Source: Gimesia chilikensis
GTDB lineage: Bacteria; Planctomycetota; Planctomycetia; Planctomycetales; Planctomycetaceae
Reading direction: 5' to 3'
Length of the DNA stretch: 64,000 nt
Assembly: GCF_007744075.1 (NCBI RefSeq)
Contig: NZ_CP036266.1
Span: 2,244,501 to 2,308,500, forward strand
Made by a program: the position numbers and the translations under genes. Under the pieces are notes generated by a model. That model did not search any database. It was given only the letters and a program-made list of their open reading frames with translations, and had not been told where the DNA came from. This document shows, in pieces, positions 1-7,835 of the stretch. How positions within the stretch are numbered: the first letter of the stretch is position 1; each line of letters opens with the position of its first letter.

Positions 1-555
1 CGCAAAATCCCGATTCATGTCCGCAATACAAATCACCCCGAAGCCGCCGGTACGCAGATTCTCAACGAGCGCGTACCGGAAGAGGGCGTGGTCGGCATCG
101 CCCGGCTGGACAACATGGCCTACATCTACCTGGAGAAGGACATGCTCTGCGAAGAGGTCGGCTTCACCGCGACCTTGTTGAAAATCTTCCAGAGTTACGG
201 GATCAACACCTACCATTATCCGACCGATAAAGACGACATCGCCGTTCTGGTCAAACAGGACGACCTCAAAGGGAGCATCAACGACTTGCGGCGGGCCATT
301 GAAAAACAGCTCAAGCCCGATTTTATGGATGTGGTCTACAATCTGTCAGTCATCACACCGGTCGGCCTGGGGCTCAAACGCAACTCCTATCCGCTGGTCG
401 ATGCGATCAACGCACTGGGTGAGCACCATATCCCGATCGAAATGATCGATCAGAGTCCTTCACAGATCTGTTTCCATATCGGCGTCAGCCAGGCCGTCGC
501 CGATGATGCCTTGAATATTCTATATCGGGTCCTGATTAACGACACCCGTGCTTGA
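1..555 (+). CDS. lysC: Aspartate kinase, C-terminal part (5' end outside window)
   Basis: The reading frame is open from base 1 and encodes 184 residues ending at a TGA. The first residues (RKIPIHVRNTNHPEAAGT) are typical of the junction between the kinase domain and the regulatory ACT domains of aspartate kinase. The rest fits two ACT-like units: 'VVGIARLDNMAYIYLEKDML' begins the first and 'LSVITPVGLGLKRNSY' the second. Aspartate kinase phosphorylates aspartate in the cytoplasm, the first step towards lysine, threonine and methionine. An internal ATG at position 88 is not the true start, because the family resemblance continues upstream of it. The kinase domain cannot be seen. The next gene is convergent, 17 bp away. 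Confidence 0.85.
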   Translation, partial: RKIPIHVRNTNHPEAAGTQILNERVPEEGVVGIARLDNMAYIYLEKDMLCEEVGFTATLLKIFQSYGINTYHYPTDKDDIAVLVKQDDLKGSINDLRRAIEKQLKPDFMDVVYNLSVITPVGLGLKRNSYPLVDAINALGEHHIPIEMIDQSPSQICFHIGVSQAVADDALNILYRVLINDTRA

Positions 556-572
556 GGCCGGTCATGCCTGCT

Positions 573-1337
573 TCAGTATCCGGGAGGGAACTGTCCCTCA
601 AGGGCTTCCGCCACCAGTTCATTCAGCACCTGATCGTTAAACTCGTAGCGCACACGGCCTGCAAAGGCCCGCGCTTCGGGACTGTGATCGTTGTGAATTA
701 ACAGAGCAATCAGGACAGCGAATTGCTGGCACATTCCCAGACTGAGCACGCCATGATTCCGAAAATCGAATCGTGATTTCTGATTAAGCTTCTGTGGCAG
801 ATTCGTATGAGAAGGCTGCTTCCGCATAATATCCCAAGACATCAGCTGGATTTCCAGAGTATGTTCAGGATCAATATATTTCCCGCACACCTGATATTCA
901 CCCGCGCGAATCAACGGTGACTCGGCATAGATATAACACTTTCGCGCCAGTTCAGGGCGGTGTTTATCCAGCCAGAGAAACAGTTCCACTGATAACTGCG
1001 CTTCGTCTAGCTTTCGATTGATGCGTTCGAAATCGGAAAATGAGTGAGTGACATTGTTGCCGTTCAGCAGATTGTCTTTCGCCTGATCGCGAAATTCCTT
1101 GAGCTTTTGCAGGGCAGGGGGATAAACGTTCGCCAGTTCCCGCCAGTCAGTTAGTGCAAATGATGGACGTACCGCATTGCACAGTTCATTCTGATGGAAC
1201 CAGACATGCTTGGCCAGTGCTGCCGCATAGCGACCGGCACGTCGGTCTGCCTGGGCTTCCCTGAGAACATCCCGCGACGACCAATCGTCGGGAGGCTGCC
1301 AGTTCTCGAAATCATCATCTGCGGAAGCGTCGGTCAT
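573..1337 (-). CDS. Uncharacterised protein, paralog of the gene at 3641-4420
   Basis: A 254-residue protein of unknown function. It aligns along its whole length with the product of 3641-4420, sharing 'YAAALAKHVWFHQN' against 'YQTALAKHVWFHEN', 'VYPPALQKLKEFRDQ' against 'VYPPALEKLKEIRDQ', and an ICG/VCGKY-type motif in the second half. It lacks the N-terminal signal peptide of its paralog, so it is probably cytoplasmic. The helical, repeat-poor pattern suggests an all-alpha fold, but I recognise no named domain. I chose the ATG at 1337, preceded by AGGA eight bases upstream, over the GTG at 1343. A fragment of an S24-like gene lies just upstream, so this locus looks like part of a segmental duplication. 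Confidence 0.75.
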   Translation of the reverse strand: MTDASADDDFENWQPPDDWSSRDVLREAQADRRAGRYAAALAKHVWFHQNELCNAVRPSFALTDWRELANVYPPALQKLKEFRDQAKDNLLNGNNVTHSFSDFERINRKLDEAQLSVELFLWLDKHRPELARKCYIYAESPLIRAGEYQVCGKYIDPEHTLEIQLMSWDIMRKQPSHTNLPQKLNQKSRFDFRNHGVLSLGMCQQFAVLIALLIHNDHSPEARAFAGRVRYEFNDQVLNELVAEALEGQFPPGY

Positions 1338-1360
1338 GATCACGTTCCTCGCATTGCAGG

Positions 1361-1411
1361 TCAGGGTTCAACCTGGATCAGCTTACCATAAATGGACTGA
1401 AATGTAATCCA
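1361..1411 (-). pseudogene. Remnant: last 16 codons of the S24-like gene at 2515
   Basis: On the minus strand this encodes WITFQSIYGKLIQVEP and a stop, identical in protein to the end of the gene at 2515-2817. Bases 1356-1411 match 2510-2565 without gaps at 53 of 56 positions, and all three differences are synonymous or third-base changes. Upstream the resemblance ends abruptly, although the frame stays open for about 30 codons of unrelated sequence back to a TAA. It is either a fragment left by a duplication next to the paralogous gene at 573-1337 or the tail of a small fused ORF. Confidence 0.7.
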
Positions 1412-1643
1412 CCGGATATCCCCGAAGGCAATTCGGGGTTTTCCAGGGCGACAGGAAACTGTCAGGGCAGACAGATAAATCAGCAAGTCAAATCCAACCC
1501 TTTAGAAGTAGAGAGGCCATATGTTGGCCTGCCTGATGAGTAATGAAACAGTTTTTCGTTACTGGAATCTTTGTTTATGTTACACTTACAGCCAAGCCAT
1601 AGTGACCTTTCTCTGTCCACTTCGATAATTCAAGAGTCAGAAC

Positions 1644-2432
1644 ATGATCTTCTCACGAAATCTAATTCTTTTAACCTTCATGTTTGTATTACTTGCAGCG
1701 CCTGCAATCGAGTCGAGTGAGCAGAAGGAGAATGCACAGAAGGACAAGCCCTTTAGTATCCCGGAAAAAATTAAAAAGAAACAGGTTGGTAAGTGGGAAG
1801 CTTCGAAAGCCATGTTACTTCGGTCTGGTAAGCAGCTGGCGGTTGTTATCAATGCGAAAAGAACGAATTACGAATTAAGTGATGGTTCAGAAAAAATTAC
1901 GACACCAGTGACAGTATTCTCCGATTCAGAATCAGGGAGTATCTGGGCGGGACGTGAACAGGTTGGATACCTGGAAACTGATAATAAAATTCTGGGTTTT
2001 CAGATCATCGAATATATGATTTTTTGGTCTGAAAGTAGCCTGAATCATGACCCGAAATCGACTTCACCTGATATTACCAATCGTTTCGAGAAAGATATCA
2101 CGGGCGGCTCTTTTTACCTGGATATGGACGCAGCTAATGAAGGACAGACAAATCTGAAAGATGTGATCAAAAACCCAGAAATGTGTTCCAGGGGTTCTGG
2201 AGGTTCGACCCCCATTGTGACAGGATTTCAATGGGACAAAAATTTATTAAAGCTTAGGTTAATAGACCAGACAAAACAGTATGAAGCGACTGTATGGATT
2301 GATATGAAGTCCCGAAAGGCTAAGAAAGCCGAGGAGAAACGGACTAAGTATGGTGAAAAGATATTCCAGGAGCAAGTAGAGGCAGCAAGAGTGAGAGCGG
2401 ACAAAATGGCAAAAGAGAAAAATAATCAATAA
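1644..2432 (+). CDS. Uncharacterised secreted protein
   Basis: A 262-residue protein with a clear Sec signal peptide: MIFSRN, a hydrophobic core 'LILLTFMFVLLAAPA', then a charged, lysine-rich mature start. The middle is predicted to be mostly beta and soluble, and the last 40 residues are a highly charged K/E/R-rich helix. There are two cysteines or fewer and no recognisable catalytic motif. The coding sequence is more AT-rich than its neighbours, a possible sign of transfer or low expression. It is flanked by minus-strand genes on both sides, so it is a single-gene unit. No function can be assigned. Confidence 0.6.
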   Translation: MIFSRNLILLTFMFVLLAAPAIESSEQKENAQKDKPFSIPEKIKKKQVGKWEASKAMLLRSGKQLAVVINAKRTNYELSDGSEKITTPVTVFSDSESGSIWAGREQVGYLETDNKILGFQIIEYMIFWSESSLNHDPKSTSPDITNRFEKDITGGSFYLDMDAANEGQTNLKDVIKNPEMCSRGSGGSTPIVTGFQWDKNLLKLRLIDQTKQYEATVWIDMKSRKAKKAEEKRTKYGEKIFQEQVEAARVRADKMAKEKNNQ

Positions 2433-2514
2433 CAGAGTTCAGCATGCCTGTCGTTCACAAGCATCCCTGATTCGAAAATAATTAATGTGAGATTCTGGTT
2501 CCGCACGTAGCAGG

Positions 2515-2817
2515 TCAGGGTTCTACCTGGATCAGTTTACCATAAATGGACTGAAACGTAATCCAGCCGTTGATCCGGCCGATGTTATTGCCGATCTGAA
2601 AGCGTTTGCCCTGGATGGCTTTGATCAGATGCAGGTATTGACTGCCATTCACTTTGCAGAGCACGATGTCCCCCTTCTGGAGCTTATCTTCCAGAACGGG
2701 GGCGACCGTACAGAGCTGCCCGGATTCGATTTTCCCTTTCATGGAATTCCCCCGCGGACGAAAAGAGACGGTCTCACCTGCCTGCAGTTGTTCAATGTAG
2801 TGTGTGGCCCAGCCGAT
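2515..2817 (-). CDS. S24/LexA-like domain protein with apparent non-canonical start
   Basis: The only in-frame ATG (2742) would begin inside a conserved motif. Reading upstream gives 'HYIEQLQAGETVSFRPRGNS' followed by MKGKIESGQL, the GNSM.G.I.SG pattern of the LexA/S24 and signal-peptidase fold in which the serine is the nucleophile. A lysine further on (HLIKAIQGKRF) sits where the general base would be. The frame is open to a TGA at 2926-2928 but has no ATG, GTG or TTG before the motif. An ATC at 2815-2817 follows AAAGGAGAG at suitable spacing, so I use it as a tentative start giving 100 residues. Alternatives are an N-terminal frameshift or translational coupling to the upstream gene ending at 2853. 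LexA-like proteins self-cleave, but this one shows no DNA-binding domain. Confidence 0.6.
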   Translation of the reverse strand: MGWATHYIEQLQAGETVSFRPRGNSMKGKIESGQLCTVAPVLEDKLQKGDIVLCKVNGSQYLHLIKAIQGKRFQIGNNIGRINGWITFQSIYGKLIQVEP

Positions 2818-2852
2818 GGGAGGCTCTCCTTTATTACAGCCTGGTCTGCAGG

Positions 2853-3242
2853 TCAGACACCGCTTACAGGTGGAACTGTGATTGATCTGCTTTTTCTGAT
2901 ACGTCCCCGGTCCGGTATCCCGAGATCATTAATCCATTGGACAATTTTAATGAGCTCTGGTTCGCTCAGACAATGAAAATCAAACTGCACCCGGATGTAG
3001 AGGTGGTCTCGCCACTGTGAGCGGAGATAGTGTATGCGTGCTTCTGGCTGACTTTCCAGCGTGATCAGCAGCAGGTCGGTTCCATTGTGAATCCAGAAAT
3101 CAAACTCGTCGCCGGTTTCAATCTGGTCCGGAATCTGATGCACCGATTCGATTCTCAAGCGTCCCGCCTGAAATTCTCCCGCGCCATAAACGTGGCTGAA
3201 TCTCCGCCATTCTTTTTTTCGGATCCGCGCTCGCACGCTCAT
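2853..3242 (-). CDS. Uncharacterised small protein
   Basis: A 129-residue protein beginning MSVRARIRKKEWRRF. The sequence alternates charged and aromatic residues (W, F, Y, H) with beta-strand propensity in the middle (DEFDFWIHNGTDLLLITLES) and a helix towards the C-terminus (EPELIKIVQWINDLGIP). I recognise no family. It lies 36 bp downstream of the gene at 3279-3629 and just upstream of the S24-like gene, all on the minus strand, which suggests a four-gene unit with 3641-4420. Its function is unknown. Confidence 0.55.
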   Translation of the reverse strand: MSVRARIRKKEWRRFSHVYGAGEFQAGRLRIESVHQIPDQIETGDEFDFWIHNGTDLLLITLESQPEARIHYLRSQWRDHLYIRVQFDFHCLSEPELIKIVQWINDLGIPDRGRIRKSRSITVPPVSGV

Positions 3243-3278
3243 CTGTTTCTCTGTGAATTATGTTGCATGTTGCCGGTT

Positions 3279-3629
3279 TCAATAGACCGGTTGCACATTC
3301 TCTGCGATTTCAATGCCGCCATCAGAAATGATAGTGACGTCGGCCTCTGCGTCATAGATGACGTAGTGACCGTCGGCGTTGAGTTTCACCTCCAGGTTTG
3401 CAGGAGACCATTCCACCGAACCACAGATATGGACCGGGCTGAATGTGAGGTGCAGATTCCCTATTACATCTGTCTTTTCCACTCGGATAGTGAGACTGCG
3501 GTGGCTGTCCGTGAGATTGTAAAGACGGGCACGACCGCCGTGCCAGCGATGCAGCAGGGTCGGAAAGTGCCGCAGTATAGGATGGGATCTGAGCGATTCA
3601 TTGTCGTATTTCGTATCAGGAAGTGTCAT
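3279..3629 (-). CDS. Uncharacterised small protein
   Basis: A 116-residue protein starting at the ATG of 3629 (MTLPDTKYDNES). An upstream GTG at 3653 would overlap the preceding gene and lacks a ribosome site, so I reject it. The second half is beta-rich (LEVKLNADGHYVIYDAEADVTIISDGG). There is no signal peptide or named motif. It sits in a minus-strand run of four genes (3641-4420, this one, 2853-3242, 2515-2817) with short gaps, so joint transcription is likely. Confidence 0.5.
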   Translation of the reverse strand: MTLPDTKYDNESLRSHPILRHFPTLLHRWHGGRARLYNLTDSHRSLTIRVEKTDVIGNLHLTFSPVHICGSVEWSPANLEVKLNADGHYVIYDAEADVTIISDGGIEIAENVQPVY

Positions 3630-3640
3630 GGATCCCGCTG

Positions 3641-4420
3641 CTAATACGGCCACGAAGGTGGCACTGTTCCGGTCAGGGCGGAATCAAGGGCTTTGTGGAA
3701 GTCGGCATTATCCCACTCTTTGCGGGCCTTTTCTGCGATGCTCCGCGCTTCTTCCCGACGGTCATTGACTACCAGCAGGGCGACCAGGATGGCGGTCTGG
3801 TTCGAGAAATGCTTATCGGAGAACTCCAGAATGCCAGGGCCGATCTGTGGGTTTTTAGCTAACTGCTGATTGGCTTCTCTTGTGCGAACCAGTAGCTGGT
3901 AAGATTTTTCCGGTTCCAGATACTCGCCACAGATTTTGTACTCTTTCGCTTTGAGCAGTGCCGGCTGAGCCAGCCTGTATGCAAGTTTTGCCTTTTCGGG
4001 ATGCTCTTTGTGGAGCAGTAAAAACGTATCGACCGTCATGTTGTTTTGATCGAGCGTGCGGTTCAGAGCTTCCAGTTCCTGGAATGAAGTCGCGACATCC
4101 TTTCCATCCAGCACCTGTTTTGTAGTCTGGTCACGTATCTCTTTCAGTTTTTCCAGTGCGGGGGGATAGACCTGAGTCAATTGATCCCAGTAAGCCAGAG
4201 CAAAAGAGAGCCGGACCCCTGTGAGCGCGGAATTATGTTTGAGTGCGTTCTCATGGAACCAGACGTGTTTGGCGAGAGCGGTCTGGTAGTCTTTCGCCTG
4301 CACATCACTGCGGATGCTTTGCAGAATCTCCTGCGGATTGGGATTCTGCGGTGGCTGCCAGTCCGCTGCGGGGACCGTTACGGGAATCAGGCACATTAAT
4401 ACGAAAAGCATCAGTTTCAT
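3641..4420 (-). CDS. Uncharacterised secreted protein, paralog of 573-1337
   Basis: A 259-residue protein with a Sec signal peptide (MKLMLFVLMCLIPVTVPAA, cleavage near residue 19) followed by DWQPPQNPNPQEIL. The mature part aligns with the product of 573-1337: 'HVWFHEN', 'RLSFALAYWDQL', 'VYPPALEKLKEIRDQ', 'KICGEYLEPEKSY'. The family appears planctomycete-specific and I know no function for it. The signal peptide sends this copy to the periplasm, unlike its paralog. It heads a minus-strand run with the three small genes down to 2515. Confidence 0.75.
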   Translation of the reverse strand: MKLMLFVLMCLIPVTVPAADWQPPQNPNPQEILQSIRSDVQAKDYQTALAKHVWFHENALKHNSALTGVRLSFALAYWDQLTQVYPPALEKLKEIRDQTTKQVLDGKDVATSFQELEALNRTLDQNNMTVDTFLLLHKEHPEKAKLAYRLAQPALLKAKEYKICGEYLEPEKSYQLLVRTREANQQLAKNPQIGPGILEFSDKHFSNQTAILVALLVVNDRREEARSIAEKARKEWDNADFHKALDSALTGTVPPSWPY

Positions 4421-4522
4421 GGGACTAAACCTGTTTTAAAGAAAAGTGCGGAGTGCCTGCACGTTTTTGATTATACAGCTTATGATTGAAATTGATACCG
4501 CTAACGCAAGTACATGCCCGTT

Positions 4523-5572
4523 TCACGGTGCGACGGTAAACTTCTGAATGCGGTGGTTATAGGCATCGACCACATACAGGTCTCCGTGGCTGTCGAACGC
4601 CATTCCGTGGGGGGCGTAGAATTCGCCTGCAGCGGTCCCCTGTTTTTCACCACAGCCGCGGAGATACTTTCCTGCTGACGAAAACTGCTGCACGCGGCCG
4701 CTGACGGCGGAAATCCAGAGACGATCTTTCTGATCGATACAGACGGCGATCGGGCCGGTGAGACTTTTCACCGGCTGACCACCAAAGCCGCTGAAATAAC
4801 CACCCAGCCCGCCCGGGGTGTCGGCGTCGGTCCCCCAGTGCTGGAGCAGCTTTCCTTCCGCAGTAAACTGCTGGACGCGGCAGTTGGCGCCTTCGGTCGT
4901 CCAGAGGTTCCCCTCGGAATCGAAGGCCAGGAACTGCGGACCGCCGACCCGCGAGTTGGGATTCGCTTTGCCTCCGAATTCGCCCGGCTGACTGCCGTAT
5001 TTACCCCACTCAAACAGGAACTGGCCCGTGGGATCAAAGACTTGCACCCGGTGGTTGGTCTGGTCGGCGACATAGATGCGACCATTATCCGCCACCGCGA
5101 TGCCTCCCGGGCAGTTGAATTCTCCCGGCCCTTTTCCCGGCTTCCCCCATTGGCGAATAAGCTTACCTTGAGGGGAATAGATCGAAATTCGATCGCCGAT
5201 TTTATGCTTGCTCGATCCCGAAGCCACGATGTGCGAGATCACCAGATTCCCCTGTTTGTCGAACGCGAGCCCACCCGGATTGGGAAGTACGGGAAACTGT
5301 GCTAACAACTTGCCTGTACGATCGAATTTCTGTACGCGGTCATTCAGGTGATCGGTTACAAAAATTTCATCTTGAGCGTTAATCACTATATCGATCGGAA
5401 AATGGAACTCGCCCGGCTGATCTCCCTGCTGACCCCAGGTTTTCAGGAACCGGATCGGAGCGGGTTCTTTTGCGTTGCTGATCGACGGATCTATCAGAGC
5501 GTGTGCTATCAGAAGACACAGGCAACAGAGCAGGCCGTTTCTCAAAATCTGATTTTTCAATGAGCCAGGCAA
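4523..5572 (-). CDS. Secreted NHL-repeat beta-propeller protein
   Basis: A 349-residue protein with a hydrophobic N-terminal signal (GLLCCLCLLIAHALI) and repeated NHL units of about 45-50 residues: 'FLKTWGQQGDQPGEFHFPID', 'IFVTDHLNDRVQKFD', 'IYVADQTNHRVQVFD', 'LYVVDAYNHRIQKF'. Five or six such units form a ring-shaped propeller, usually a binding or structural scaffold and in some families a lyase or lactonase. No catalytic residues can be named here. The start is a TTG at 5570-5572 with AAGGT upstream; no ATG precedes the signal. It is divergent from the gene at 5751. Confidence 0.8.
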   Translation of the reverse strand: MPGSLKNQILRNGLLCCLCLLIAHALIDPSISNAKEPAPIRFLKTWGQQGDQPGEFHFPIDIVINAQDEIFVTDHLNDRVQKFDRTGKLLAQFPVLPNPGGLAFDKQGNLVISHIVASGSSKHKIGDRISIYSPQGKLIRQWGKPGKGPGEFNCPGGIAVADNGRIYVADQTNHRVQVFDPTGQFLFEWGKYGSQPGEFGGKANPNSRVGGPQFLAFDSEGNLWTTEGANCRVQQFTAEGKLLQHWGTDADTPGGLGGYFSGFGGQPVKSLTGPIAVCIDQKDRLWISAVSGRVQQFSSAGKYLRGCGEKQGTAAGEFYAPHGMAFDSHGDLYVVDAYNHRIQKFTVAP

Positions 5573-5750
5573 TTCTAATACCTTTTAGATCAGGAAAGCG
5601 ATGGGGCATCTTTCGATCATAGCCAACTTGTTGATCTCAGGCAAAGAGATTCGGGGACCGCTGAATTTCCTGTAAATAATTCTGCAGCGCAGTAGCCTGC
5701 CGGTATAGAATAGAGACAGACCTGAATTTTCCTGAAAGACAGTATCACGA

Positions 5751-6842
5751 ATGGCAACGCGCGAACCTGAATCCCCGTCCGAATCCGAGTTGTCCCGTCG
5801 CGGAGTGCTGGGGGCTGCTCTGGGCAGCGCCCTGGCGGTTCTGCGCCACTGGTGGCATGGAACTCCGCTGCAGGCGGGGCTACCTGCGTCTCCAGAGCAT
5901 GTCACCCCGCAGACACAGGCAGCCATCGCAGGCGGCTTGAACTGGCTCGCATCCCGGCAGGTCGCGGATGGCGGATTTGGCAGCCGGGGTTCGTATGCGC
6001 GGAACGTGGGAGTCTGCGCACTGGCGGGGACCGCATTTCTGGCACACCGCGGCATGACAGGCCGGTATCGTCGCGCGATTCAGGAGTGCATTCGTTACCT
6101 GCTCGCAAGGGCACAGGAAAATGGATTCATCATCGAAGCAGAGATCCGCACGCACGCGACGCTGTATGGTCACGGATTTGCAACGCTGTTCCTGGGACAG
6201 GTCTTCGGCGAATCACACGATCCCCGAATCCGCAAAACGCTGAAAGCGGCGACTGAGTTGATTCTGAATCTGCAGGACGGGCAGGGGGGCTGGTGTTATA
6301 CGTCTGACCCGAAAGACGCGGATGTTTCGATCACCACCTGTCAGCTGCTGGCCCTGTTTTCGGCCCGGCAGGCGGGCATCGGCGTGTCGCGGGAAGCGAT
6401 TGAGCGGAGTGTCGATTTTCTCAGGCGAGCCCAGAACGAGGACGGCGGTTTTCGATATCGGCTGGATGATCCTCCCGAATCACTGTTTCCCCGCTCGGCG
6501 GCCGCGGTGGTGGCACTCACCTGTGCCGGCCTGGGACAGGATCCCGCGGTGCAGCGTGGACGGGAATACTTACAGCAGCCACATCCTCCGCTGGAACTCT
6601 CCCCGGGCCAACTGGCCGAGTACCATTTCTACGGACGTTTCTACGCGACACACGCCGCCTGGCAGGCAGGGAAAGCAGCCTGGGATCGCTGGTACACGAT
6701 CGTCCGCGATGAACTGCTCGCACAGCAGTCAACCAGTGGCGCCTGGCACGACGCCAACATCGGCGATGAATACGCGACCGCGATGGCGCTGATCGTACTG
6801 CAGTTCCCCTATGGTAATGTCCCCCTGCTGGCGATGCGCTAA
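5751..6842 (+). CDS. Prenyltransferase/squalene-cyclase repeat protein, probably Tat-exported
   Basis: A 363-residue protein. The N-terminus has a twin-arginine-like signal (SRRGVLGAALGSALAVL). The body contains alpha-alpha barrel repeats of the squalene-oxidocyclase and protein prenyltransferase superfamily, shown by QxxxGGF/W motifs: 'LASRQVADGGFGSRG', 'LNLQDGQGGWCYTS', 'LRRAQNEDGGFRYR' and 'QSTSGAWHD'. I do not see the DxDD acid motif of squalene-hopene cyclase, so an enzymatic cyclase role is unlikely. Planctomycetes encode many secreted repeat proteins of this type without known function. It is convergent with the gene ending at 6858. Confidence 0.8.
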   Translation: MATREPESPSESELSRRGVLGAALGSALAVLRHWWHGTPLQAGLPASPEHVTPQTQAAIAGGLNWLASRQVADGGFGSRGSYARNVGVCALAGTAFLAHRGMTGRYRRAIQECIRYLLARAQENGFIIEAEIRTHATLYGHGFATLFLGQVFGESHDPRIRKTLKAATELILNLQDGQGGWCYTSDPKDADVSITTCQLLALFSARQAGIGVSREAIERSVDFLRRAQNEDGGFRYRLDDPPESLFPRSAAAVVALTCAGLGQDPAVQRGREYLQQPHPPLELSPGQLAEYHFYGRFYATHAAWQAGKAAWDRWYTIVRDELLAQQSTSGAWHDANIGDEYATAMALIVLQFPYGNVPLLAMR

Positions 6843-6857
6843 AGCCGTTGCGATCTC

Positions 6858-7757
6858 TCAGCCGATCCGGGTGATCATGCCCGGAATAATCGCAGGCGGT
6901 GGCGGTTCAGGGAGTGAGAACGTCCAGTTGCCGACGGCAATTTTACCTGCAGACAGAATCTCTTCCAGCGACACCGGTTCGACTGATTCTCCCTCTGCCT
7001 GAAACAACTGGCAGCGATCGCTGATCAGGATTCGTGCCCGGCCCTCGACTGTGGGGAATAGCGCCGAATCGCTGTTTTCTATAGTGAGACTGCCAATGAT
7101 CTCGTACTCCATGATCGTCTTCTGAACGGTTTCCGCTTCGAGCACCGTTCCCTGAAAGACTTCATTCGTGAGATGATAAGGATCCTCGTCCACGACCTCC
7201 TCGGTGAGCTCTGCATACACTTCTTCGAATTCTTCGATCTCATTCCGCAACTGGTCAAAAATGGCTTTGAGCTGCGCATTCTGTTTCAGTTCCGGCAGCA
7301 GGGGCTGCATGCAATACAGTTGTGCCTCGTAGCGGATCTGAGGGAAGTTGGTTTTGATTTCCGCGAGGATCTCGTCGGTCCGGATGCCTTCAGCGGCAAA
7401 GCGGAGCAGGAGTTCGATCGCGTTTCCCTGCGTCCAGTCATATTCGCCCCAGGCGATTTCTCTAATGAAAGGAAGGGCGTCTGCACCCAGGTTATAGATC
7501 AATTCAAAAATCGCGAACTGACATGCACTTAACCAGCCACCCAGGCCATGCTGCTGCAGGTCGTAGGCATCAGACTGTGGCGGCGGATCATGAAACATGT
7601 TTCTGAGCTGATCCAGTTGGGCGATGGATATCTGCCGAGCTTCTTCGCGTGCCAGTTCACGAAACTGGTTATCGATTCGATGCGTGAGCAGATAGTCCGC
7701 CAGCCGGGAGATGATCGCATTCAGTTCCTCTGGTGTCGTTGAGTGTTTCGTATTCAT
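6858..7757 (-). CDS. Uncharacterised cytoplasmic protein, HEAT-like N-terminal half
   Basis: A 299-residue protein without a signal peptide. The first 170 residues are helical, with pairs that look like HEAT repeats (SACQFAIFELIYNLGADALPFIREIAWG, then WTQGNAIELLLRFAAEGI). An acidic linker follows (EEFEEVYAELTEEVVDEDPY), then a beta-rich C-terminal region ending in a proline run (LPEPPPPAIIPGM). I do not recognise a named family, though planctomycete genomes often carry such proteins. The ATG at 7757 is the only sensible start. A single-gene transcription unit is likely. Confidence 0.65.
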   Translation of the reverse strand: MNTKHSTTPEELNAIISRLADYLLTHRIDNQFRELAREEARQISIAQLDQLRNMFHDPPPQSDAYDLQQHGLGGWLSACQFAIFELIYNLGADALPFIREIAWGEYDWTQGNAIELLLRFAAEGIRTDEILAEIKTNFPQIRYEAQLYCMQPLLPELKQNAQLKAIFDQLRNEIEEFEEVYAELTEEVVDEDPYHLTNEVFQGTVLEAETVQKTIMEYEIIGSLTIENSDSALFPTVEGRARILISDRCQLFQAEGESVEPVSLEEILSAGKIAVGNWTFSLPEPPPPAIIPGMITRIG

Positions 7758-7835
7758 AATTGGTTTTCGAGTGAAAGCGTGAAGTTGAGTTTTCGATCAG
7801 GACAATCGGTTGAGCAGGAAGGTTCTCGAGAACAT

